A stretch of DNA of 64,000 bases from an uncultured Paracoccaceae bacterium. Its GTDB lineage: Bacteria > Pseudomonadota > Alphaproteobacteria > Rhodobacterales > Rhodobacteraceae. The stretch is taken from positions 434,001 to 498,000 of the forward strand of contig CANLVP010000001.1 of assembly GCA_947494675.1 (NCBI GenBank), given 5' to 3'. The translations under genes were made by a program, and so were the position numbers. Shown here in pieces: positions 8,664-16,172 of the stretch (its first letter is position 1; every line of letters starts with the position of its first letter). A model generated the notes under the pieces. That model worked only from the letters and a program-made list of their open reading frames with translations, was not told the DNA's origin and did not search any database.

Positions 8664-9018
8664 GTACCAAGATGAGTGTGAAATATGGCTGAGCGATACG
8701 CTAGAAAATCACAAGGAGGTGGCCCTTGCGAGGGTCGCCGACCTGCTAAGTCTTACCACCACCGATGAAAATGGGTGCATGATTTCCGATACGACGCTGC
8801 CACGTAAGATACGATTTAATGGACGCCAAGTCGCTGCCTATCGCTTCGTGTATTGCCTCCAGAATGGCGCGATTCTGAGCGAGGATCAGGTGGTCCGGCA
8901 CCGCTGCCATAACCGGCTCTGCATGAACCCAGATCACCTCGTGGAAGGGTCGCGAGCGGACAACAAGAGGGACGACTACGATCACTGGTCAAATGGGACC
9001 GACTACCGCCTGCTATAG
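8653..9018 (+). CDS. HNH endonuclease (phage type)
   Basis: A 121-residue HNH nuclease. The start at 8653 has AGGAG at 8641-8645 and overlaps the primase-helicase stop by 11 bp. The C-terminal half carries the family pattern RHRCHNRLCMNPDHLVEGSR with ADNKRD, giving Cys/His metal ligands and the HNH residues. Proteins of this kind are found in phages and integrative elements as homing or packaging-associated nucleases. Its last 166 bp are duplicated in inverse orientation at 6892-7057. Confidence 0.8.
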   Translation: MTFKYQDECEIWLSDTLENHKEVALARVADLLSLTTTDENGCMISDTTLPRKIRFNGRQVAAYRFVYCLQNGAILSEDQVVRHRCHNRLCMNPDHLVEGSRADNKRDDYDHWSNGTDYRLL

Positions 9019-9165
9019 AGCGTGGCATAGGCCCTCAGAGCGCCCTCTAGAGGCACCCGACACACCCGCAGCCCCCGCGGGCACTTAACCGGGCACTTTG
9101 GCCTCTGAGCGGCGTTCTAGCGCCTTACCGTGATGTTCAAGAGAACGCTGGCTGGGGTGGTAGGA
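8853..9165 (-). repeat. Inverted repeat A, right arm (313 bp)
   Basis: Exact reverse complement of 6745-7057. It covers the 3' end of the intact HNH gene, the non-coding arm and the inverted att core at 9144-9165. Confidence 0.95.
9144..9165 (-). other. Third att core, inverted, with attP-like flanks
   Basis: The same 22-bp core as attL and attR but on the minus strand. Read on that strand its left flank (GGCAAGGTC) is the one found at attR and its right flank (CTCTTGAAC) the one found at attL. Both flanks are therefore island sequence, as expected of attP, not of a chromosomal junction. Confidence 0.88.
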
Positions 9166-9317
9166 GACCTTGCCAGCCGATGACGTGCATCGAAAACCTC
9201 TAGCAGTGGGTCAAGTTAGGGCAGTTCTTGGGGCGGTTTGCCCGGAGGCGGTGTTCGGTTTCCGGTACCCTTGGGCCGAGATGTGGGGGCGGAATACGGG
9301 CTTAGGCTGTGGGATCG
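9144..9317 (+). repeat. Inverted repeat B, left arm (174 bp)
   Basis: Exact reverse complement of 19797-19970. It shares the att core 9144-9165 with repeat A, so the two inverted repeats meet head to tail at the third att site. The open frames within it also occur in the other arm and show no coding signs. Confidence 0.95.
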
Positions 9318-9520
9318 TTGCCCGTTGTTTCCGGTTTCGCGTTGCTTGCGGGAGTGCGGAGAGTAAGGGGCTCGAATTCAGAAGAGGAGACAGAGGATAG
9401 TAGTTTCTGATTGCCGGGAATCTGACTTCTTTCAACGGCCCCCTCGAATACTTGGGGCATTTCCAAGGAAAAAACTGAGGAATTCCATGCATCTAAATTA
9501 GAAGCAAATGGAGTTTTCTC

Positions 9521-9655
9521 ATGTTTTTTAACCTACTTGTTTGGCTCTTCAGTAAGCCAAAGGGGCGAACGCCCAAACCTGGACCCATCCAGGAAACCGG
9601 ATACATCTTTGTCCTTATGGTCTTCCTCGCAATCCTAGGTGGCTGCCATGGATGA
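9521..9655 (+). CDS. Small membrane protein (44 aa), island
   Basis: A 44-residue protein (MFFNLLVWLFSKPKG...) with a hydrophobic N-terminus, a basic middle and a second hydrophobic stretch YIFVLMVFLAILGG before GCHG. GGAG lies 7 bp before the ATG. Its stop codon sits inside the start of the next gene (ATGGATGA), so translational coupling is likely. No function is recognised. Confidence 0.5.
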   Translation: MFFNLLVWLFSKPKGRTPKPGPIQETGYIFVLMVFLAILGGCHG

Positions 9656-9833
9656 ACAACTAAAGGACGGGTCTGTGGTGCTCTTGCACCCTCTAGACGA
9701 TATTCCCGAACACCACTTTGAAGTCTGGGAAGTCTACGACGACTGTATCACGGGCTACTCGCTCGATGGCCCTCTGGAAGGGGTCTATGGCGAGCCAGAA
9801 TTTGCCCTGATCAAGTCCGTCATTCGCTACTGA
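9648..9833 (+). CDS. Small acidic protein (61 aa), island
   Basis: A 61-residue protein starting MDEQLKDGSVV. The ATG at 9648 was chosen because it overlaps the stop of the 44-residue gene by 8 bp; a GTG at 9639 is possible. The protein is acidic and aromatic-rich (DDIPEHHFEVWEVYDDCI) with a Gly/Leu-rich C-terminus. It has no recognised domain. It precedes the integrase by 56 bp and is probably in the same transcript. Confidence 0.5.
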   Translation: MDEQLKDGSVVLLHPLDDIPEHHFEVWEVYDDCITGYSLDGPLEGVYGEPEFALIKSVIRY

Positions 9834-9889
9834 TCACCCCCAATTCCAAAGCAACACGCAACTGAGGTTGAACCTCGGAAGGATAAAAC

Positions 9890-11173
9890 ATGTCCACTAA
9901 AATTAAGTATGCCTACCTGAGCGGCCAAATCTGGATCTATCGTCGCAACTATCCAGAAGATGTACGGTTGGTGCTGGGATCTTCTGCACTAAAGCAAACC
10001 CTCAAAACCGCGGATACCAAATTGGCGCAGAAGCGGGTCGGTGAAGTCAATGCACGCTACGAAGCAATCGTCTCAACAGTTCGCTCTGGAGGTGCCCTCA
10101 GTGGGCCAGAGTACGGCACTGAGGCTTTCGAATGGGTGCGAGGCGGCAACGCCTCCATTTCCCACCTACGTGGCGCTCTCGAGCAGCTAAGGCGGCCCTC
10201 ATTCGAAGTTCTTGCTCCAGTTCCGAAGCCAACTCTGGAAAGCCTCTCCAAGACTTACCTAGGGCAGCGTTCGGACCAGCTTCGTCCAAGTGGTTTTAAG
10301 AGTATTCGATATTCCATTGGGTTGTTCGTTAGCCGTTATGGTTCGCTTCGAGTGAATGAGTTGGGTCGAGCAGAAGGCAAGGAGTTCTTGGGTCACTTGC
10401 CGCAGCTTTCGAGCATGATTGGCAAAGATGAAATTTCTGCAGGTAAGCCATTGGATTGGTTGCTGGAATTCTCCAAGCTTAAACCGAAGATAACAGCAAG
10501 AACCCAGAAGCGCATTTGGTCGCAAGTGAACCACTTCCTGAAGTGGATCGTTTACGAAGGACATCTTGAGCGAAATCCATTTCAAACCATTCTCTTTGAT
10601 CGCAAGGTTCAGCAAGCACCCTATGCTGTGCCTACCGATCCTGAGGTTACGACTCTTCTGCAAGCACGACCAAGGGACATCACCTATTTACTGGAATTCT
10701 GCCTTCTTACCGGAATGCGTTCTGGTGAAGCTGTCGGCCTCTTGAGGAGCGATATCGTCTCAAGAGGCAACCTGGGAATGTTCGTGAAGGTCAGGCCCAA
10801 TACAGTCAGAGCGCTTAAGACCGCCGCAAGCGAACGTGAGGTGCCGTTGCATTCTCGACTGGTAGACGTTCTTGGAAGGTTGCCCGATGAAGGACGGCTC
10901 TTCCCCGATCTGAATGTAAATCTTGTTACGAAGCGCTTTGCTGAAGTACGAAAAAAGACAGGGCTTCAACGTCCTGGGCTCGTGTTCCATTCAACACGCA
11001 AGTGGTTCATTACACAGTGCGAACGGACTGGTGTTCCTGAGCACTTCACCGCCAGCCTCGTTGGGCACCAATCAGCAAGATCTGAAAACCAGCTCACCTA
11101 TAGTATTTACTCTGCCGGTATCTCAGATGAGCAAAAGCGTGCAATCGTGGATCAAATCAGATTGCCAGTTTGA
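9890..11173 (+). CDS. int: Tyrosine-type site-specific integrase
   Basis: A 427-residue tyrosine recombinase. The N-terminal 60 residues (YLSGQIWIYRRNYPEDVR...LKQTLKTAD) match the arm-binding region common in alphaproteobacterial integrases, followed by a core-binding domain (about 120-230). The catalytic residues are visible: Arg in LLTGMRSGEA (about 277), HSTRKW with the second Arg (about 369), His in LVGHQSA (about 390) and Tyr in LTYS (about 404). GGAAGGAT precedes the start. It should integrate and excise the island at tRNA-Gln. Confidence 0.92.
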   Translation: MSTKIKYAYLSGQIWIYRRNYPEDVRLVLGSSALKQTLKTADTKLAQKRVGEVNARYEAIVSTVRSGGALSGPEYGTEAFEWVRGGNASISHLRGALEQLRRPSFEVLAPVPKPTLESLSKTYLGQRSDQLRPSGFKSIRYSIGLFVSRYGSLRVNELGRAEGKEFLGHLPQLSSMIGKDEISAGKPLDWLLEFSKLKPKITARTQKRIWSQVNHFLKWIVYEGHLERNPFQTILFDRKVQQAPYAVPTDPEVTTLLQARPRDITYLLEFCLLTGMRSGEAVGLLRSDIVSRGNLGMFVKVRPNTVRALKTAASEREVPLHSRLVDVLGRLPDEGRLFPDLNVNLVTKRFAEVRKKTGLQRPGLVFHSTRKWFITQCERTGVPEHFTASLVGHQSARSENQLTYSIYSAGISDEQKRAIVDQIRLPV

Positions 11174-11349
11174 TGCGGTGCCCAAACATCGACCAGTTTG
11201 AAGAGAGAGCCGCACTGTGTGAATTCGAAGGCCAAGTCACGAGGGAAAAGGCAGAAGACATTGCGGCTCAAGAGCAAGGCTTCCAAGATGCAACACAGTA
11301 TTGGAGATGGATTCAGCAATATGCTGCGAACCGATCTGTACCTCGATAG
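11173..11349 (+). CDS. Small acidic protein coupled to the integrase (58 aa)
   Basis: A 58-residue protein, MRCPNIDQFEERAALCEFEG..., starting in a TGATG overlap with the integrase stop, so its translation depends on the integrase. It is rich in Glu, Gln and Ala (TREKAEDIAAQEQGFQDATQYW) and probably helical. Small proteins of this style are common beside replication and integration genes of proteobacterial mobile elements; no function is established here. A terminator-like hairpin follows 3 bp after the stop. Confidence 0.55.
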   Translation: MRCPNIDQFEERAALCEFEGQVTREKAEDIAAQEQGFQDATQYWRWIQQYAANRSVPR

Positions 11350-11352
11350 AAA

Positions 11353-11400
11353 CCTCCCGGTAGCTTCGGCTGCCGGGGGGGATCAAATCCGATTTTTTTT
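11353..11400 (+). terminator. Terminator after the integrase operon
   Basis: A 12-bp stem (11353-11364 with 11369-11380, core CCCGGTAGC/GCTGCCGGG with G-U pairs) closed by a TTCG tetraloop, followed 11 bp later by a run of eight T at 11393-11400. Confidence 0.55.
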
Positions 11401-11440
11401 CACTGAGCAGCGAGAGCAGGCCCCACGATACCAGCGATCG

Positions 11441-11686
11441 CTAGTGTTCTGGCGTCAAATAGATCACGCCATCATAAACTTCGTAACGGGCTGTCGGATC
11501 GATGAGGAGCTCTTTTGGTTGGCGAGATCGTCGGCTGGTGAAGCTAGCCATTCCATGGAGCACTAGCCCGCAAACTGCTGCCGACCCATAGTATACGGCC
11601 ACCAACTGACCCGCATTCAGGCCATAAATCAAGTACATCGCAAGCGTCGTTACTGTCGCGACTAGACCGTAAAAGATAGCTAACAT
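11441..11686 (-). CDS. Small membrane protein (81 aa), island
   Basis: An 81-residue protein with two predicted membrane helices (MLAIFYGLVATVTTLAMYLIYG and LVAVYYGSAAVCGLVLHG), a short basic loop (SRRSRQPKELL) and a hydrophilic tail ending IYLTPEH. GGGAGAG lies just before the ATG at 11686. It is convergent to the integrase operon. No family is recognised. Confidence 0.5.
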   Translation of the reverse strand: MLAIFYGLVATVTTLAMYLIYGLNAGQLVAVYYGSAAVCGLVLHGMASFTSRRSRQPKELLIDPTARYEVYDGVIYLTPEH

Positions 11687-11919
11687 CAGGACTCTCCCGA
11701 GTGGATATCAATAGTCTGCCGGTCACTGGTTAATGAAAAATGAATCCCTCCGGCTGTTGACAGCAAACAGAGGAAACCAAACTTTCAGCACTTCAATGCA
11801 GGCATAAACGAACTCGAACCGAGGTCTAACGAGAGTCTGACCGCTGGTTCGCCAAGTGACCTTATCGCTAGTGACCTGTCACGGGATTCTTCCTCCACTT
11901 GGAACTAGAGTACTACCCA

Positions 11920-12065
11920 ATGAAGCGAACGAGAGATAATTAAGCACAGATCATCGGCATTCTGACCGAGCATCAGGCGGGCTCGAAGAGTGCCGCAAGC
12001 ACGTTCGCGCCTCGGGAATCGGTGCCGTCGACAACGATCCGCAACTATCGTGGGCTAGGCTTATG
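11920..12065 (+). pseudogene. Decayed IS3-family orfA (transposase HTH) relic
   Basis: Starting at ATG 11920 the reading is MKRTRDN-stop-AQIIGILTEHQAGSK. This closely follows the start of IS3-family OrfA proteins (MKRxRxSEEQIIGILKEHxAG). An EECRKH segment follows in a shifted frame, then STTIRNYR in the first frame again. An in-frame stop and at least two frameshifts show that it is dead. No orfB, terminal repeats or target duplication were seen. It fills most of the 11687-12095 gap, which is otherwise empty. Confidence 0.55.
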
Positions 12066-12095
12066 GCGGATCTTGCCCGGATACGGCTGTTGTGA

Positions 12096-12503
12096 TTAGC
12101 GATAGATCCAAAGATACGACAAAAGGAAAGACGTGCCAGTCACAATCACGGTGACGATTGATTGTGCAACAAAGATTGGAAGCCCCAAGGTCTCAACTAG
12201 GGTAAACATCATAGCGGCATTGATCACAATGCAGGTGAAATGCATCACGATGTAGCGCGCCCAAGTGTGTTGCTGGCTTGTTTCGCTTCGGAATGTAAAG
12301 TTCCTTTGCAATAAATAATTAAATGTCATGCTGATGATATAGCATGTGGTAGTCAGAACAATAATGCCGTCGATCCAGTTCTTTAGGAAATACAGCGCTA
12401 TAAAATAGACGCCAATAGAACCGATTCCGACGATGCCAAATCTAAGCACGGTTCTAAAAAAAGCGTACCAACCCTCTGATGGTCGCAATTTGGATAGTGC
12501 CAT
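12096..12503 (-). CDS. gtrA: GtrA-family polyprenyl-linked sugar flippase
   Basis: A 135-residue protein with four hydrophobic helices, the length and pattern of GtrA (RFGIVGIGSIGVYFIALYFL, IIVLTTTCYIISMTFNYLLQRNFTF, YIVMHFTCIVINAAMMFTLV, SIVTVIVTGTSFLLSYLWIYR). The NYLLQRNFTF segment is the GtrA signature. GtrA proteins flip an undecaprenyl-phosphate-linked sugar across the inner membrane for surface polysaccharide decoration. It is the last gene of the minus-strand glycan operon, 12 bp after the fusion gene. Confidence 0.82.
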   Translation of the reverse strand: MALSKLRPSEGWYAFFRTVLRFGIVGIGSIGVYFIALYFLKNWIDGIIVLTTTCYIISMTFNYLLQRNFTFRSETSQQHTWARYIVMHFTCIVINAAMMFTLVETLGLPIFVAQSIVTVIVTGTSFLLSYLWIYR

Positions 12504-12515
12504 TCGACGCTCGCT

Positions 12516-13823
12516 CTACTCGTCTGAAGTGAGCATGCGGAAACTATCGTAGTCCCGTATATAGTCGTCACCATCATATCCATGTGACGCAAAAACCAAC
12601 AGTACGGCGTCCCGAGAGTACTGGTACTGCGTGCCCCAAATCAATGGTGGCATGTAGAGGCCGACGTCGGGGCTGTCTAGTGTAACCTCTAACCGTGACT
12701 TACCATCATCAATGAGTGCTTTGCATGACCCGCTTAGACAAATCAGAAACTGGTGGCAATTGTAGTGCGCATGCTCGCCGCGCAGCTTTTCGGACGGAAC
12801 ATCAAAAACCGCAAAGTACCGTTTGGGCGGAAACGGAAAACTGTCCTCGAATTCGCCGACCGTCAGGTTCCCTCGCATGTCGATGACCATCGGCATTTCG
12901 TAAAGCGCGGCGCCGCCAACATTTAGCGGAACGATCTCTGCCTCTCGCCTACTGTTCAATGGACCACTGCGTACAAGGGTCTTGTTCTCGCTGGCGACTT
13001 CGGTTGTATACCCAATGATCTTCGCAGGATTGCCGCTGGCAACTGCGTTGGCAGGTACAGATGACAGAACCACAGCGCCAGGAAGGATATTTGCACCCCA
13101 ACCGATTTCGAGGTCAACTCCAATCACCGCGCCAGCGCCAATATGCGCGTCTTTCCTTACCAAAGTCTTCGGCCCATCAGACGGTGCAAAAACGACGGAG
13201 TGGTCAATTGTCACGCCGTCTTCGATCACCAAATGTGGATTTTGTGACAAATAGTCGTTCGCGGCGGGGGGGGGAGGGCTCAATGTTTTTAGGAACCCGT
13301 CCTTGCAGGATTCGAAGTCCGCAGCGTCATATTCAAAGTAGAAATTTGTTTCATCCTCGCCAGTTTTGTGCGCTCCGAAGCGGTGATGAAACGCTAAAGT
13401 GCGTTTGTTTTCGCGCATTACTTCAAATGTGGCACGCCGCAAACCCAGCTTTTCGAAGGCAAACAGGTATATGAGAAATGCGCTTTCAAGTGCTGCCTTA
13501 GGAGGTTTGTTCCTATCTAGAATCCAACTGCCCCACGTAAAGTTGTCCTTTGTTATGTCATATATTCGAACCAATCCGCAGCGTTGTCCGGATTTGGTTT
13601 CGATAATGAAATAGAATTGGGAGCCAGCTTTTTCGCGATGCTTATAGTCCTCAATCCAGGTGCGCTGCGCTTCGACGCCACCACCAACGGCGGAGAGGTG
13701 GGTGTTGAAGGCAGGATCGGTTCTGAGCGCGTGGATATATTCCGCATCGTCGGGAGTAACTAGACGCATATCTAGAGCACATGGCCCGACGATGGTTGCC
13801 AGATCATTTTCGCCTGTGCTCAT
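12516..13823 (-). CDS. Three-domain fusion: GNAT + hexapeptide acyltransferase + FdtA/WxcM-type ketoisomerase
   Basis: A 435-residue protein. Residues 1-180 are a GNAT acetyltransferase domain (MRLVTPDDAEYIHALR..., FEKLGLRRATFEVMRENKRTLAFHHRFG). After a Pro linker (SPPPPA), residues 190-285 are a left-handed beta-helix acyltransferase with hexapeptide repeats and the LbH ending VPANAVASGNPAKIIG. Residues 295-435 are a cupin of the FdtA/WxcM family (RGEHAHYNCHQFLICLSG). It should isomerise dTDP-4-keto-6-deoxyglucose and N-acetylate the derived 3-amino sugar; the GNAT substrate is unknown. A run of nine C on the coding strand encodes the linker (13266-13274). It starts in an ATGA overlap with gtrB. 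Confidence 0.8.
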   Translation of the reverse strand: MSTGENDLATIVGPCALDMRLVTPDDAEYIHALRTDPAFNTHLSAVGGGVEAQRTWIEDYKHREKAGSQFYFIIETKSGQRCGLVRIYDITKDNFTWGSWILDRNKPPKAALESAFLIYLFAFEKLGLRRATFEVMRENKRTLAFHHRFGAHKTGEDETNFYFEYDAADFESCKDGFLKTLSPPPPAANDYLSQNPHLVIEDGVTIDHSVVFAPSDGPKTLVRKDAHIGAGAVIGVDLEIGWGANILPGAVVLSSVPANAVASGNPAKIIGYTTEVASENKTLVRSGPLNSRREAEIVPLNVGGAALYEMPMVIDMRGNLTVGEFEDSFPFPPKRYFAVFDVPSEKLRGEHAHYNCHQFLICLSGSCKALIDDGKSRLEVTLDSPDVGLYMPPLIWGTQYQYSRDAVLLVFASHGYDGDDYIRDYDSFRMLTSDE

Positions 13824-14794
13824 GTGGGTACCTCGGTTTTTTGCAGATCCGCGTGAGTATCAGCTTGTTTCGAATAGTTCTCTGATGACATGATGATGTA
13901 CGAAGGGCGACCCTTGGTATTCTCAAAAACGCGCCAAGTATAGACCCCCAAAACTCCTACAGACAGCATCTGAAGTGCGCCAAAAAACAAAATGGCGATG
14001 ATCGTTGCCGCATAGCCGGGCACTTCGATCTGTCCCATAAGGGAACTAATGACTACGACGACAGCGAAACAAGCGCTCATCACGGTGCCAATAAGACCAA
14101 CCGTCAGTAGAATAGAAATGGGCAGATCGGAAAAACTGAAAACGCTATCTTGCATATACTTCCACTTTTTCAAGAGCGTCCAAGAGCTTTTGCCGATTTC
14201 GCGCCCGCGCCGTTCATATGGAATTGCTTTGCGTTTGAAGCCAACCCAGAAAAGCAGGCCCACCAACGAACTGTTGCGTTCCTCTAGAGCCAGAATTTGG
14301 TTACACACGGCACGTGAACAGCCGAAAATATCGACACCACCCCTTGGTATGTCAGGGGTTACATTCCGGCGGTAAAACCACCAGAAAACAATGGAGAAAA
14401 GCCGAGAAAGCAACGGATCTTTTCGTTTGATCCGTTCACCGAAAACAACATCAAACTCGCCTTCAGACAAAATTTTCTGCATCTCGACAATGAGCTCTGG
14501 CGGTTCTTGCAGGTCGGCCGCCATCACTGCAAACGTGTCACCTTTTGCAACTTCAAGACCTGCGCGTATCGCCGAAAATGCCCCAAAGTTTCTGGAAAGA
14601 GCGATGAGCTGTGAATCGAAAGATGCATTGGGCAAGGCCTCACGCAGTCGCAAAAAAGACTCGTCAGGGCTGCCGTCAACGACAAAGACAGCTTCAAAGG
14701 GGGCTTCGATTTGCGTCTCTAACTTTGCAACAGCTTTGATTAGAGAGGGAATATTTTCTTCGTTTTTGAAGATAGGTATGACAAGCGAAAGCAT
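13820..14794 (-). CDS. gtrB: GtrB-like polyprenyl-phosphate glycosyltransferase (GT2)
   Basis: A 324-residue GT2 enzyme starting MLSLVIPIFKNEENI at 14794, with GGTGAG just before; a further upstream start would overlap the aminotransferase. It has an N-terminal GT-A domain with VFVVDGSPDES, DLQEPPELI (the acidic metal motif of the GtrB/DPM branch) and SRNFG, then two C-terminal membrane helices (ILLTVGLIGTVMSACFAVVVVI and IIAILFFGALQMLSVGVLGVY). It should move a sugar from a nucleotide donor to undecaprenyl phosphate. It lies 4 bp after the aminotransferase gene. Confidence 0.85.
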   Translation of the reverse strand: MLSLVIPIFKNEENIPSLIKAVAKLETQIEAPFEAVFVVDGSPDESFLRLREALPNASFDSQLIALSRNFGAFSAIRAGLEVAKGDTFAVMAADLQEPPELIVEMQKILSEGEFDVVFGERIKRKDPLLSRLFSIVFWWFYRRNVTPDIPRGGVDIFGCSRAVCNQILALEERNSSLVGLLFWVGFKRKAIPYERRGREIGKSSWTLLKKWKYMQDSVFSFSDLPISILLTVGLIGTVMSACFAVVVVISSLMGQIEVPGYAATIIAILFFGALQMLSVGVLGVYTWRVFENTKGRPSYIIMSSENYSKQADTHADLQKTEVPT

Positions 14795-14798
14795 TAGC

Positions 14799-15917
14799 TC
14801 ACCATGAATTTGCGGTAGCAATCACGTGCTCGACTTCTTGGTCGCTCAAGAACGGGCTAATTGGCAACGAGACTTCACTTTCCGCGAATAATTTGGCGTT
14901 ATCGAGTGCGTCCGCCAGATTTGGTTCGCCCAAATTGGTGACCGCTTTTTGGTCTGGGATCAGAATTGGATAGTGTAGACCGGACTGCACATCGTTTTCG
15001 GACAGATGGGTTAAGAACTCAGCACGTTCCTGGGGGGGCACCAACACCGGAAAGAGATGCCAAACCGATCCATCCAAATCGGGGCTACCAGGCAAAGTAA
15101 TGCGAACATTGTTAATTTTGTCCATATATTGCTTGGCGATGTTGCGTCGCCGGTTGGTCCATGCAGCCAAACGCGGAAGGAGCGCGGCTTTCAGAATTGC
15201 GGCATGCACTTCGTCAAGGCGGCTGTTCATCCCAATTTCTTCATGAACGTACCTCTTGGTTTGACCGTAGTTTCGCAAAGACCGACTTATTTCGGCAATT
15301 TGAACGTCGTCGGTCACTATTGCCCCACCGTCACCAAGCGTACCAAGGTTCTTTGTCGGGTAAAAACTAAAGCATGCGGTTAGGCCGTGCTGCCCGACGC
15401 ATGTGCCCATTCGCGACGCACCAATGGCCTGCGCAGCGTCTTCGATAAGCACCGCGCCATGCGTGTCGGCCAGTTCCTTCAACGCAAGTGTGTCTGCCAG
15501 ATGACCGAAAAGATGTACTGGAACGATGGCTTTGATGCCCGGATAGACATTAAGCGCATGCGCCACTGCGTCTGGGGCGAGTAGCCCATAACTATCGACA
15601 TCAGCATAGATAGGTTCGGCGCCAGTCCTCAGGATCGCCAGTCCGGTGGCAAAAGCGGAAAGTGGCGTTGTGAGAACTTGATCGCCGTGCCGAATACCCG
15701 CAGCCCTCAATGAGATTTCCAAGGCATCCATGCCATTCGCACAACCGACGGCGGAAGATGCGTTGCAGTAAGCCGCTAGGTCGTCTTCGAAACCTGAAAC
15801 GCAGCGACCAAGTACGTACCACCCTGACTTACCAACTTGATCAAACGCATCAAGAATTTCAGGGCCACATTCAGCCCACATGCGGTCAAATGGATTGGCT
15901 GCAACACTGATAGCCAT
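14799..15917 (-). CDS. DegT/DnrJ/EryC1 sugar aminotransferase, FdtB-like
   Basis: A 372-residue PLP enzyme of the sugar 3-/4-aminotransferase family. Key features are GCANGMDALEISLRAAG near residue 60, VPVHLFGHLADT, the aspartate in LIEDAAQAIGA, and SFYPTKNLGTLGDGGA with the PLP lysine. A strong AGGAGG 4 bp before the ATG at 15917 fixes the start. Next to an FdtA-type isomerase it probably makes a dTDP-3-amino-3,6-dideoxyhexose. It is the first gene of a four-gene operon (aminotransferase, gtrB, fusion, gtrA). A 7-bp G run (15032-15038) lies in the gene. Confidence 0.85.
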   Translation of the reverse strand: MAISVAANPFDRMWAECGPEILDAFDQVGKSGWYVLGRCVSGFEDDLAAYCNASSAVGCANGMDALEISLRAAGIRHGDQVLTTPLSAFATGLAILRTGAEPIYADVDSYGLLAPDAVAHALNVYPGIKAIVPVHLFGHLADTLALKELADTHGAVLIEDAAQAIGASRMGTCVGQHGLTACFSFYPTKNLGTLGDGGAIVTDDVQIAEISRSLRNYGQTKRYVHEEIGMNSRLDEVHAAILKAALLPRLAAWTNRRRNIAKQYMDKINNVRITLPGSPDLDGSVWHLFPVLVPPQERAEFLTHLSENDVQSGLHYPILIPDQKAVTNLGEPNLADALDNAKLFAESEVSLPISPFLSDQEVEHVIATANSW

Positions 15918-16172
15918 CAAAACCTCCTAAAACGAACCAAGCCGTTACAAGCCGGATATGCCGAGCGGGCCCGTTGGCCGTAGTGGCAGATGACTGACTT
16001 TAGAGTCAACATAAAGACTAGTCTGCGTGAGAAACAGCCACATTGTTGCATGGCAATGTGACATTGTTGACAGATCCTTCGTTTAGTGTGAGCCCCGCTT
16101 TGACAGGTCTAAGGCCGCAGGCTAAACAAATCCGAGTTTTGTCAGGTTCAAATCACTTCATTCAAGGAAATT

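Noticed and set aside
9170-9400. Open frame in repeat B, with a counterpart at 19744-19944
   Set aside because: The two frames share sequence only because of the inverted repeat and differ where the repeat ends; no start signal. Best seen as non-coding att arm.
11198-11566. 122-codon plus-strand open frame after the integrase
   Set aside because: It overlaps the better-supported 58-residue gene, runs through a terminator hairpin and into the opposite-strand small membrane gene.
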